Assembly: GCA_902806565.1 (NCBI GenBank)
Contig: CADCXA010000051.1
Span: 558,001-622,000, forward strand
Origin: Hypoxylon rubiginosum
Taxonomy: Eukaryota > Ascomycota > Sordariomycetes > Xylariales > Hypoxylaceae
Direction: 5' to 3'
Length of the DNA stretch: 64,000 nt
The notes beneath the pieces are model-generated. The model ran no database searches. It worked only from the letters and a program-made list of their open reading frames with translations, and was not told the DNA's origin. The translations under genes were made by a program, and so were the position numbers. Shown piece by piece: positions 33,689 to 45,033 of the stretch (the first letter of the stretch is position 1; each line of letters starts with the position of its first letter).

Positions 33689-35005
33689 ATGGACCAACAC
33701 CAGAATGTTGATGTGGAAGAGGGACATGGCAGTTACGGTCGGATAGATCAATTCCAGCAAGCTCCTGCCCTAATCCGACATATCCGCAACTCTCTCCTAC
33801 ATCGTCGCCGTCCTCAGCCGTATTCACATTCTCCTGTTTCAAGTATCCCAAGGACTTCTCCCGAGCGCTTAGCCCTTGCCTCTCCCGACAAACCCGATGA
33901 TGCGTCCGCCGCATCGACTATCTTATACCTCGCCTACGGCTCCAACCTCTCTTCCGAGACCTTCTTACGCGCACGTGGCACCAAGCCGGTAAGCCAAGTC
34001 AACGTATCGGCACCCGCTTTCGACCTCGCCTTCGACCTGCCCGGCTTGCCGTACTGGGAGCCATGCTTTTCCAACGTGACGCCGCGCAAGATCCCCATAC
34101 CGCCTATCCCGGGCGACCCGCCGAAGAATCCCTTCCCTCCTCCCCCTAGCGCAGGATTCGACGTAGAGAAAGATGTAGTGCTGTCAAGAGAAGGACTCCC
34201 GACGACGCTATTACCTTCGTTCCCTCCCGATGTGCCAACATGGTCCAAAGGTCTATACGGTGTTGTCTACGAGGTGACACAGAAGGATTACCGCAAGATC
34301 ATCCGGACGGAAGCGAATGCGTACCACGACATCCTAGCGCCGTGTCTCGCGCTACCGCCGCCTTTGCACGTCCCCGAGAAACCCCCCATCCCCGATCTGC
34401 CGAGGCCTTTCATGGCCCACACGCTCTACGCGCCGCGGGTGCCTGATTTTCCCGGCGACGGCGACAACAGCAGCAGCTACAATGGTGGTGATGATGATGA
34501 TGATGATGACGATGGAGGCGATAAGGCCAAGAAATGGTGGCAGAAGCTACTCCTTCCCGTCCGCCGTCCCAACCAGAGCTATGCGCAGCCGAGTGCGCGG
34601 TACCTGGGTCTCATCCGCGCCGGCGCATACGAGCACTACCTGCCCGACGACTACCAGGCGTACCTCGCGCGGATAGAGCATTATAGCATCACGACGTGGC
34701 GGCAGGAAGTAGGGCGCTGGTTGCTGCTGCTAATGGTGCTGCCGTTCTTCGGGCTGATTCAGGTGCTCAGTAGCATCTTCGCCAAGGAGGACGGCAGCGT
34801 GCCGACGTGGCTGGGTGCCGCGTCGACGGTCTTCGTGAATTTGGTCTGGATCGCTTATGACTCGGTATTCAAACCAGTATTTGGGGATGGCGAACGCACG
34901 ATAGAGGATGATGATGATTCGAATCTGAGGAGAAGAGAAAATACGGGGAATATATATAGGCATGCGAGGGGAAGCGAGAGGAATACTTTACTTGCAGACT
35001 GGTAG
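33689..35005 (+). CDS. Gamma-glutamylcyclotransferase-like protein with C-terminal membrane segments, 438 aa
   Basis: The GGCT fold is marked by ILYLAYGSNL near residue 76, the phosphate/substrate loop of the family, and a Glu in RTEANAYHDI near 210 at the position of the catalytic acid. The fungal group including GliK-like proteins breaks gamma-glutamyl bonds of glutathione-derived compounds. The fold is interrupted by a Pro-rich insert (IPIPPIPGDPPKNPFPPPP) and a poly-Asp run (eight Asp). After the domain come two hydrophobic stretches, about residues 344-364 (WLLLLMVLPFFGLIQ) and 373-392 (WLGAASTVFVNLVWIAY), so the protein is probably membrane bound. Single exon. No thiol-metabolite cluster is nearby, so a housekeeping role is more likely. 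Confidence 0.82.
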   Translation: MDQHQNVDVEEGHGSYGRIDQFQQAPALIRHIRNSLLHRRRPQPYSHSPVSSIPRTSPERLALASPDKPDDASAASTILYLAYGSNLSSETFLRARGTKPVSQVNVSAPAFDLAFDLPGLPYWEPCFSNVTPRKIPIPPIPGDPPKNPFPPPPSAGFDVEKDVVLSREGLPTTLLPSFPPDVPTWSKGLYGVVYEVTQKDYRKIIRTEANAYHDILAPCLALPPPLHVPEKPPIPDLPRPFMAHTLYAPRVPDFPGDGDNSSSYNGGDDDDDDDDGGDKAKKWWQKLLLPVRRPNQSYAQPSARYLGLIRAGAYEHYLPDDYQAYLARIEHYSITTWRQEVGRWLLLLMVLPFFGLIQVLSSIFAKEDGSVPTWLGAASTVFVNLVWIAYDSVFKPVFGDGERTIEDDDDSNLRRRENTGNIYRHARGSERNTLLADW

Positions 35006-35303
35006 CATAGCGTTGCACTACGAGGGTAGCAATCAAATGATTCAATAGATCCAACAATTGTTCCAATGTGGGATATCAATTCATGCTGAAAAATGCCCGT
35101 GTAGTATAGCCTATTCTCTACCACAACCAAAGACGAAAAATGCGCTTCTGGCCAAATTGGCCAGCCTCTTGAATCACAAACACCAATGCTCGTTATTCTT
35201 CTATATCATTAATTCACCTTCTTCCCCCGCTCCCGCTTTTCAGCTTTGCTAATCCATTTTTCACTTCTACCCTGATAATGATATCACATGCAAATCTGAT
35301 ACT

Positions 35304-36768
35304 CTAGGTCCTCGCGACGAGGTTGGGGATGTCGTCGACGGAGTTCCTCCCCTCGAGGATGTTGTAGACGGCGGTGAAGAGGGGGTACTCCTGCTCGAGG
35401 CCGCGGCGGCGGAGGAACGAGTTGACCTCGACGGCGGTGCTGGTGCCCTGGAGCTTCTGGCCGTTGAGCTCGGCGCGCTCGACGTCCTGGACCGAGACGC
35501 CCGTCTCGACGGCCTTGCGGGCGCACCGGAAGTTGCGGCCGCCGCTGCAGCTCGTGATGAGGTCAGCGACGCCCGCGCTCTCCTCGGTGAAGGTGCCGGT
35601 CGAGATGGTCTCGCCGAAGAACTCGTGCCCGAACTTGACCATCTCCAGCAGGCCCACCCGCATGATGGCCGCCTTGGCGTTGTCGCCCCAGCCCCGGCCG
35701 TCGACGAAGCCGGCGGCCAGCGCGACGATGTTCTTGAGCGCGCCACCGAGCGACACGCCCGCCACGTCCGACACCATGCGCACGTGGAAGTACGGCCGGT
35801 GGAAGAGCGTCTTGAAGGTGTCGTGGTCCAGCGGCGGGTACTCGGGCGGCACCGGCGTCAGCCTGGTCTTGCTGATCCGGCCCCGCACGTCGCGGTGCTG
35901 CGTGTCGGCTAGTGGCGTGATGCTCAGCTCGTCGGCGGACGCCCGCGGCGAGTCGCTGCTCCGGTTCGGCGTCGCGGAGCGAGGCGTGGGGTTCCGGGAC
36001 GGGTTACGGGAATTGTCCATCGGCGGCGGGTCGTACGCGATTGTAGTCTCGGACCACTTCTCCGCTGCAATCTCGGAGGCGATGTTGGCCCCCGACAGCG
36101 CGCCGCAGTATATGCCCAGGCCCTCTCCGATCCACTCCGAGAATAGGGATATACCCTCGTCCGTAACGTTGACGCCCTTGATGCAGGAGATGCCGCGGGC
36201 GTAGGGCACAATCTTCCCCTTGAGCTGGCCGCAGATCCGGTGGATGAATTGGTGCGGCAGGTTGAAGATTAGGATGGTCGACTCGCTTACGGCATCTTCG
36301 AGGGAGGGGTTTGCAATCAGGTTCGTGGGCAGTTTGATGTTGGGGAGATACTTGACGTTCTCGTGATGTTTGTTGATCACCGTGGTGAGCTTTTGCGTCT
36401 TGTCTTCGTACGTGACCTCCTCTTCGTACACCCACATTTGCACATCCTCCTCGAACAGCTCGGGGTGCCCCTTGGTGTTCTCGGCAACGATCTTCGATAT
36501 AGTCGAACCCCTATATTATATCACGATGAGCGTCACACCGACGGGGAGAAGGTCGTAGACACACTTACCAGTTACCAGAGCCGACCACGGTTACTTTATG
36601 CTTCCTGCTGCCTCCATTGGCACTTAAGAGTCCCGAAGCCATGGTGGAGAATCGGGATGAGGATTGTCTAGGGTAAAAGATCACAGGTTTCTTCGAGATT
36701 CGAACGTTGTTAGCGGGGAATCTGAGTGACGTAGTAATTGGGTATCGTAGTCGATAAAATAATTTCAT
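35304..36768 (-). CDS. GPD1: NAD-dependent glycerol-3-phosphate dehydrogenase, two exons
   Basis: Reduces dihydroxyacetone phosphate to glycerol 3-phosphate for glycerol (osmolyte) and lipid synthesis. Exons are 36569-36768 and 35304-36510, with a 58-nt intron inside the NAD loop. Splicing gives [15 protein letters not shown]. There are 468 aa from the first ATG. The first 42 residues (many Arg/Ser, no acid) look like a mitochondrial presequence, and a second ATG (MASGLL, residue 43) would give the cytosolic form. The C-terminal domain has [19 protein letters not shown] with the catalytic Lys, then [12 protein letters not shown] and SCSGGRN. A ~65-residue Ser/Pro/Arg-rich insert (about 227-294) lies between the two domains. 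GPD1 versus GPD2 identity is not implied. Confidence 0.94.
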
Positions 36769-37897
36769 GAGAGCAACTCAAGAGTCAAAGGGGCACATCG
36801 AAAGCTTTTAAATACGAGTCCAAGTGTCGTAATCACCAGGTAATTTCTATCAGAGGCTCATGTGACAACGAAGACGATAATATTACATTGGAATAGACCG
36901 GACTGACCGAGGCGCTTGAGGGGACCGAAAACCGAAAATCTGTGGCACCTGCCAGACCTGCCAGGAGTTCTGCTTCCAGTGACGCACGAGATTGGCAGAA
37001 TTCAAGGGTATGACCTTACCGCCTACCTTTCTTAGTTAGTTCTGTATCCAGGAAACTGGTTCGCTTATTTAAGTTGGGGCTAATCTGATCTTGGAAGCGC
37101 AGCTTGAATTATGTACATATGTATGTACCTCCTATGTACCTAGGTATGTACCATCTGATAGATGACCTCGATTTACCTACAAATGTACCTGGGTATGTAG
37201 TAATGATGAAATCTAGGCAACGAATGATGAGCGTTGCTACTAATAATGACCTTCTTTAGATGGCAATTATTTAGGAAGTGAGGTGTCATTTTCAGGTACA
37301 GGATAATGCAAGTGGGCAAGGGGAATAAGATCCGCAAACCTCGGCAGGCCTACCGAGGCAAAGTCTGGGCAGGCTATCCTAGGTACGGTTCAGAGCTCGT
37401 GCATAATCTTCTTCTTTAATGCTTCAGATGCGCTCTTTCTTACCTAGTTGTAACTCAATGGGCAGTGCTCTAATGTACGAAGTCCGTATCAAAATTAACC
37501 TCGATGAGTTCCCTATACCTAAGAGTTATTTCATAGCTACCCGATAGATCAAGGTAACTTTGGTGAACAACACACCTTTCGACCGAACTCCATGAGTTTC
37601 ATCATTCATGATCCATGATCCAGATATCACAGCCAGCCAGCAACACCTCTTACAGCCTGCCACTATCCTCCTTATCCTTGAGCCCTTCTCCATATTCAAG
37701 TCTCATATCAACTATGTCTCTATTTATCGAGTCGATTCAATTTTCTTTTTCATACAAAGCAAATGTTTTCATGTCTGTTTTATGTATAGTAAGGTGGGAA
37801 GTCTACGATATATTGCTTGCCCTTAACCTCTCCCTGTCTACCAATAGCTAACCTCATCCCTACCAACTATTCTACGTAAACAACCCGCACCCTTACA
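36769..37897. other. Intergenic, no gene seen
   Basis: Upstream of GPD and downstream of the secreted-protein gene. It contains a run of 'tatgtacct' repeats at about 37113-37200, including acctaggt at 37138. Confidence 0.6.
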
Positions 37898-38758
37898 TCA
37901 GGCGGGAGTCACGGTAAAATTACCACTCTCGATATCCTTCTGACACTGGAGTGTCAGGTTAACGATCTCGATAACCTCGTGTCGAGATTCCTGTTCCAAG
38001 TACTCCTCCGGAACGCCATCTTGATACCACACAGAAGCGTATATCTCGAACCCATTAGTCGGCTGCCCATAATCTGAGCCGTTGACGTCTCGGAGTGAAA
38101 TATGCAGCATGCCGAATCGAGTCCCGTCGCGGAGGACCTTGTCGCCCGCCTGCTGGATCGGAAAATCCGGCAGCGGCCGCAGAAAAGGATCTGCAGTCCG
38201 ATTCGGTGTCGTAAAGTTGGGGATTGTGAAGTTGGTAGTTATGCCATGCCAGCCTTCCAGAATCCTAGACGCAAGCCCCGTGGACGTCTGCACGGTGTCT
38301 TTCGCGTAATGTTCGGGGTTCGCGGCCAGGTTGGCGGCGTCGGCGTTGGGTGACGCGTACCAAAGCCCGAAGACTTGGGCGCTCACGTTGGGCAGGAAAA
38401 TGACGCCCCGCGCGTCGGAAGAGTTCCATCCATCGCCCGAAGCTTTGATGATGTCGTACCAATTCGCGTCAGCCTGGTCCACGTCCGGCTCTAGGAGCTC
38501 TTTGAGCTTGTCGCTGCCAAGGTATTCCTTGAGTTCCAGCACGGCGGTAACATTGTCACCTGGAAGGGAGGGAAGAGGCTCGTTGCCGAGGCGCCCCTCG
38601 AGTATGGACATCGCCGTATTTGCGGCATCATGCTCATATTGAGATTTCGGCAGATCTGTTTTGGGGCCAGACAAGAAGTACTTGTAGCCTTCGATGGTCT
38701 CGTTCATGGCCGATGCCGTGAAGGCAAACGCGGCGATGGGAAATAGCTTCTTCAGCAT
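37898..38758 (-). CDS. Secreted N-glycosylated protein of unknown function, 286 aa
   Basis: A cleavable signal peptide is evident (MLKKLFPIAAFAFTASA, cleavage after about residue 17). The mature part has about ten NxS/T sequons, three of them in one stretch (NFTIPNFTTPNRTADP). Only one Cys (LQCQKD) is present, so it is not a typical small Cys-rich effector. Aromatic blocks GWNSSDARGVIFLPNVSAQ and FEIYASVWYQDGVPEEYLEQ suggest a folded beta-rich extracellular domain. No catalytic motif is recognised. It is probably a wall-associated or secreted protein. Confidence 0.8.
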   Translation of the reverse strand: MLKKLFPIAAFAFTASAMNETIEGYKYFLSGPKTDLPKSQYEHDAANTAMSILEGRLGNEPLPSLPGDNVTAVLELKEYLGSDKLKELLEPDVDQADANWYDIIKASGDGWNSSDARGVIFLPNVSAQVFGLWYASPNADAANLAANPEHYAKDTVQTSTGLASRILEGWHGITTNFTIPNFTTPNRTADPFLRPLPDFPIQQAGDKVLRDGTRFGMLHISLRDVNGSDYGQPTNGFEIYASVWYQDGVPEEYLEQESRHEVIEIVNLTLQCQKDIESGNFTVTPA

Positions 38759-41406
38759 GATGGTTTAAGAGGACGATGATGCGGGTAGATGGACTTGATA
38801 TTTGATTGGTGGTCTATCTTAAATGTAGATCCCGCTGAAGGTGGCTTGTAAGTATGTATATAGTTTAAGAAAACAGGAGCTGCTACCTAGGCTTCTTATA
38901 AGTCTTTATAACTACCTAGGTACCTAAATGAAATTCATTTCTCATGACTGTATGTTTGGCCAACATGACATGTTGGTCACGTTGTAGTCTTCTTGGGGTC
39001 ATCCATCTGAACCACTCCCTCGGTACCACTTTAAGTCAGAAAAGGGGTTTCGTTAAACAGCCTCTTCGTTTAAGCTGCAACCCCAGCAAATAAATCAACT
39101 CCGCATACGAACGGAATCGTATGTCGACGAATCGCTAGCCATCCGAAGAATTACGTAGTATTTGCATGCGAATAAAGAATAATGACAGCTCAATTGGCTC
39201 AATCTACTCTGCACATGCCACACGAATTCATGGCATCCCTTGAAATGTGGCGAAGCAGATACATGAACGTACATATCGCTTGGTCCTCATCGAACAGTCT
39301 CCTCATCTCTTCTTCAACTTAACAACTAATTACAACTCTAAGTAACAAGGCAATCTTATCGAACGATATTAAAGATGCACCTAATTGCAGTCAAAATGTT
39401 CTCAGCAACTGAATCACTACTTAATCACCCTTCACTCTAAACCATGTGTCAATTCCATCTCAAATACACATGCAATCGATCAGATATATTTAAAGACCCT
39501 ATAATAGAAATAGGTGTTTCCAATATAGTTACTGCATGCATAGCCAAACGTTAGCCGCAGTTGATGTGAATGCTCTCAACCAACATATTCTGGCCCTTCA
39601 ACGTGTTTGCTTACAGTACACTAGGCTCATCATTGCAGACGAAAGGAATATACACCCTGTCCAATTATAATGTATTTGCTTCGACGGGAGTCTCATGCAC
39701 TGACCCTGACGACATGGTTACTAGAGGGATTAACCCCGTATGAAGTGAGGCAGTTCTTCGGGACCTAACAGTCAAGGATGAACCTGTAGCGGGATTCATA
39801 CGCATAGGGCTATCAATGACATTCCAGCATTTAGTCTCGGGATATGGATAGCCAACAACTCGTAGACGTAGCGAGTCATAACGTCTTTAACGTGTGTGAT
39901 CGAATTTAAAACCTGACCTTTTCGATCCGTACTTACTTACTCCTCACCATTGGCTTCATTCTTCTTAGAAACTGTTTAAGTCCTCCTCAGTTCAACTCAC
40001 AGAAGTAATTTAACTAGGTATGTTACACAACCGTACTTGTCATAGGAGGTAGTGGCAAGGGCAACAAAACTCTTGAGAGCGCAACTACGTAGTTCAAACG
40101 CTTGTCGTAAGGAATATAATCGACACTCGGAGTTAGGACGCCATGTTAGCCCAACATATAACAAGGATCTGATCTAAGATACTACTGCTTTGATCAATCT
40201 ACTCAGGTCTCGCTAGACGTATTTGACAAGAGGATATAGAGTGGATATGGATAATAATTATAATCTAGGTAACTCCCTTTTTCTTTCCCTGTATATATTA
40301 TAATATTTACATAAGCCTTCGATACTATCTTGTTCTCTTATTATGTTGATTCGATGGTACTTTGCTGTCGCGTGTGGACTCAAGATATGGTCCATGGAGG
40401 GTCCGAACATTGTGTCCATACATGCTTGCTAGACGGTGGTATAAGAAGACTAATAGCAAGAGTTACTAGCGCTTACGACCATAGGATCTAGAGAACTCGG
40501 GATATAACCGCTATCCAATGTGTGCACACTATTCCGTACGTATATATGTACCGTCATTTAATGCTCCTTACGACCAGGTAGAGTTGATTGATGGTTTACA
40601 TAATCTTACCATTACCATCTAGCCCTATAGGGATTAGGTAAGTCGTATCGGGTTATTGATTAACCCACATGCAGGTAGGTAGCTGATAACTGGCTTATCA
40701 GGTACCTGGGTAGTTCCCATATCGTCCAATGCACCAATCTTATCCGTCACATTTCTTATCTTTTCCCGTCTCCCATTTTCGATGATGCTATTCGTTGTCC
40801 TCGACGGTCTTCGCATATTGTACTTGCTTATTCGGGAGTCAGGCGTACACCTTTGGACGGGGATTTCTCAAGATGAAGCGGGACGAGACGCAATAACGCT
40901 CTTGTATAGTAGCTGATGATCTCATCACCGGTTCTACGAGTCTGTGAGTCCAATCCTTTCGAGGCTAGATTATCATGGCGAGTTATTGTTCCCCCACCTA
41001 CACTCTAAGGACCGATGGGCATGACAGTCTTACCATTCATTATTTGTTATCTCCCGTCAGCAACACTGCCGTTGAAGAATCTATATTAGTATAACCAACA
41101 GTCATCACCTACATCGGCTCTCTGACAACTTTCGGTATCGAGTTTGTAATCAACAATCAACAGTCGACATCTTCCTCCAGTGGCCATTAGCCCATTGCTC
41201 TTGACCCAAAGTGCCGGATAGGTCCGTCGCCATTTTTGCCTACCCCGTCCCCGGAAATATTACCGTTGTCACATCCATGCCTATCAAACTTAGCTTGCAT
41301 GGTGCCCTGAAAATTCCGCCCTTTTCATTACGTTTCTCATTTCCACCAACATCTAACCTCGCTCTGAGCCTTGTCCCACCTAGTCCGTTCCCGTCAAGAC
41401 ATTACT
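38759..41406. other. 2.6-kb intergenic region, AT-rich, no gene seen
   Basis: No frame above about 95 codons. It contains two cctagg palindromes (38886, 38914) and AT-rich blocks. The last ~250 bp are C/T-rich and probably form the nirA promoter and leader. Confidence 0.6.
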
Positions 41407-44232
41407 ATGGACGGACCCGATCTGTCGGGACTGCGACCACAGGTGAAGTTGACATCAGGTCTCCCTTTCGCCGATTCAGCCATCCCCCCCGCTAAGAAGA
41501 AGTCCAGGAGGGGTGGGGATCCGTCTATTCAAAAACGCCGATGCGTCAGCACGTAAGTTACACATTTTGACTCGCTCGCTCGCCCGCCTGCTCGTTAGCC
41601 TATCCGTTATGCATATCTGACCTTGCGTTTCTAGGGCCTGTATAGCCTGTCGCCGTCGGAAATCGAAATGTGATGGCGCACTTCCAAGTTGCGCCGCGTG
41701 CGCAAGTGTCTACGGTACCGAGTGCATATACGACCCAAACTCGGACCACCGCCGAAAAGGGGTCTATAGGGAGAAGATCGACAGCATGAAAGCGCGGAAC
41801 TCGACACTTCAAATCCTCATCGAGGCCATACTCAACGCGGAAGAGGACGATGTCCCTGATATCGTCAAGAGAATACGAACGTGTGATAGCTTGGATTCCG
41901 TGGCTGAATCGATACTCAAACAGGAAGAATTCGGCAGTGGAGGGATAGAAGATACGGATCAGGTAGATAATGACTACGCCACCGACTTGCCTGTCGAGGG
42001 CGAGAGAGACCTAGCCCGCAAGATGGGTGAGTTGCGGCTCGAGAACGGATCAACGCGCTTCATCGGTGGTACATCGCATCTCATACACTGGGATATACAC
42101 GGCGCGCCAAATCCGGAATACGAAGCGCGGGTCACTAATGCGGCTGATATTGATCCTATCACGAGCTGGTCCGATGTCACGAAGAACACAGACGAGGTCA
42201 AGCATCTCTTGAATATGTACTTCAACTGGCATTACCCCTACTTCACTACCCTCTCGCGATCCTTATTTTTTCGCGACTTCTTGAAAGGGAAATACAGTAT
42301 TTCGCCCAACAAAACCGCCTATTGCTCGCCATTATTGGTCAACGCAATGCTTGCTCTGGGCTGTCATTTCAGTGATGCGGCTTGCGCCTACGCTACGGCC
42401 GGGGACAGCTGGACCAAGGGAGATCATTTCTTTGCCGAAGCTAAGAGATTAATTGTCGACAATGACGAGTACGAAAAGCCACGGTTGACGACAGTTCAAG
42501 CCCTGGCACTAATGTCCGTCAGAGAAGCTGGTTGTGGTCGAGAAGCAAAAGGGTGGGTGTATAGCGGCATGAGTTTTAGAATGGCTCAAGATTTAGGGCT
42601 CAATCTTGATATCGGCGGTATTAGGAGCGACAGTGATAATTTTGACGAGCAAGAGATCGATGCCCGAAGAGTCACTTTTTGGGGATGTTTCCTGTTCGAC
42701 AAGGCCTGGTCTAATTATCTTGGCCGACTTCCACAGCTACCGAAAAACTCTTACAGCGTTCCCAAATATGATGTTTTCCCCGACGAAGACGCTGAAGCCT
42801 GGTGTCCCTATACCGACGCTGGTTTTGATGAATCGGCAAAGCAGCCGTCACGAACTCGCACGATTGGATTACAACTATCTAAGTTGTGTGAGATCAGTAG
42901 CGACCTTCTCCTCTTCTTTTACCATCCCACCCACATAGGACGATCCAGTGGCAAATCAATCGAGTTGAAGAAGCTTAGTGAACTGCACCGGCGCCTAGAG
43001 GATTGGCGGAAAGAATTGCCTAAAGAGCTTGAACCAAAGGAGGGCCAGTTGCCCAACGCGATTCTAATGCAGTAAGTTGAATACCACGTCCTCAACGAGA
43101 AGTATCATTAACCAATATCAGCATGTTCTTTCATCTCCAATATATCCACCTCTTCCGGCCTTTCCTCAAATATTCACCGAACACATCTCCTCTACCACCT
43201 CATGTGTCCCCACGGAGAATCTGTACTGCAAACGCGGGTGCAATCTCCAAGTTGATGCGATTGTATAAAAAGCTTTACAATCTACGTCAGATATGCAACA
43301 TCGCAGTGTACATGCTGCATTCTGCGTGTACTATACACATACTAAATCTTCCCGAGAAGACTGCAAGAAGGGATATCATTCATGGCGTAAAGCACCTCGA
43401 AGAGATCGCCGAGGATTGGCTCTGCGGGCGACGTACTCTCAGCATTATTAGCGTTCTCGCTCGTAAGTGGAACGTCGAGCTCCCCGAAGAAGCTTCACAC
43501 GTTCTTCGACGCACAGATGAAAGATGGGGCACTTTTAAGACGTCTGATGTTCCCTCGCCTCGGTCACATATGGCTACCTCTCCGTCACCGTCAGCAGCAG
43601 CCGCAGCAGCAGCCATGTCACCATCGGCGAAGACTGAACAACAAAGTCCTGCTAATCATAACACGCCACCTACTTCAGTTCCATCACCAGCAATTGGAGC
43701 AGGATCGGGATCAGTTGTATCACCCGGAGCTGGAAAAACCATGACTACGTCCTCGTCGAACTTCCAGCCCGATGTACAACTGCCGCCACAGATGATAGAC
43801 AATGTAGCTATCATGGGGAACTCGATACCCTTAGATCCCGAGGCATTAAATGGCCCAGATTGGCGCCAGCCTTCAGCGAACCAGCCGGTTGCTAATTATA
43901 CACAGCCATATGCTCCAATTCCAAACGATCCTAGGTCTACGCCGACGTCTCAAAATACGAGACGAAACCAGGCTCCAAATTCTATCTACGCTGTTGATGG
44001 GCAGGACTGGTACCTTAAAGACGGCGTGAATTGGCAGTCGAGTTTTGACGCGTGGAACATGGGGAATGGCGCTTCTGGGACGAACGTGTCTGATCCTTCC
44101 ATGTTCATATTCACATCGAATACCCCAGCTAACAACGCCGGGCGATCACTTACTTCCATGGAATTCAATTTCGATGGCCTTAGCAACTTATCCACATCTA
44201 TGGACGGATGGGATCTGGCAAATTTGGAGTAG
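41407..44232 (+). CDS. nirA: NirA/NIT4-type nitrate assimilation transcription activator, three exons
   Basis: Pathway-specific activator of nitrate and nitrite assimilation genes, nuclear, normally acting with a GATA factor. It is 897 aa, the same size class as known NirA. Exons are 41407-41552, 41635-43071 and 43122-44232. The first intron interrupts the zinc cluster just before its first Cys, and splicing gives VSTACIACRRRKSKCDG. Six Cys lie at about 51, 54, 61, 68, 71 and 79. The linker YDPNSDHRRKGVY and the following helix are characteristic of NirA. The middle domain has MYFNWHYPYFTTLSRSLF, MSVREAGCGREAKGWVYSGM and HLFRPFLKY. The C-terminus is Ser/Pro/Asn-rich and ends in an aromatic/acidic activation region (GWDLANLE). 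It faces the HR-PKS gene tail to tail and is most likely outside that cluster. Confidence 0.93.
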
Positions 44233-45033
44233 CGAGTGAAATTTTGGGTATATATCTCGATATTGGGTGATTTAGGCCGGCGTGCTGGGGTTTCGTGGTC
44301 TTGGAATGGCGCAATCAAAATCTCTCACGGGAGAAGGGGCAGAAACTCGGGGCGTGATGACACTACTATGTATTACGGCTTGACGTCTCCTCTTAGCCCT
44401 GTTATGACATGTATTGATGGGAAGGCTGGAATTTGAATTAAATGAGTTGTACATGTTCATGTGAGAAGTCAGCACAATGCAGTATTGCTACCTACCTAGG
44501 TAGGTATGATTATGTGTTATGAATCAGATTACTATAAGGAACGTAACGGTAGATACCTAAGGTATCTAACCTATTCAATCATAGGAAATATCGTAATACT
44601 CATAGACCCAGCTCGCCAGTAAACAGTCTCGACAATCCGTATCTTATTCATCCTCCTCATCCTCCTCATCCTCTAGATCTGGTAGGAAAATATGGTCGTT
44701 GGCTTCCCCCTAGGCTTAGTATTCAAGGTCTAAGATTAAATGATAATTTCAATTAATATTTTAAGCGTTTCTAGTAAAAAGAAAATGCGAGCATAAAAAT
44801 TTCTCACCGACGGGCGAGCCTTAGATTGGATATCTAAAACCAGCATAGCAGTGCAAGCTGCGAATCAATGCCTAAACATTCGTGGGGGGTGGGAATAAGG
44901 GACAGTTCTCATAACCCAGCCGCCAGGTTGAGTGGTGGGCTTGATAGGAATGAGCTGCTAGTTTTGTTCGGATATTTAAGAACTAGCATGTTATATACTC
45001 CCCGAATATTCGACAAGTACTGCAGAGAAGTAA
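44233..45033. other. Convergent intergenic region, left edge of the PKS cluster
   Basis: 3' ends of nirA and of the HR-PKS gene face each other here. It contains acctaggt inside cctacctaggtaggta at 44491-44506. No gene seen. Confidence 0.65.

Noticed and set aside
35374..36204. 276-codon plus-strand frame opposite the glycerol-3-phosphate dehydrogenase
   Set aside because: It lies fully antisense to a well-supported conserved gene in high-GC sequence; composition is that of a shadow frame.
41407..44232. nirA as a member of the PKS cluster
   Set aside because: It faces the HR-PKS tail to tail, and NirA is a global nitrate-pathway regulator; adjacency alone does not support cluster membership.
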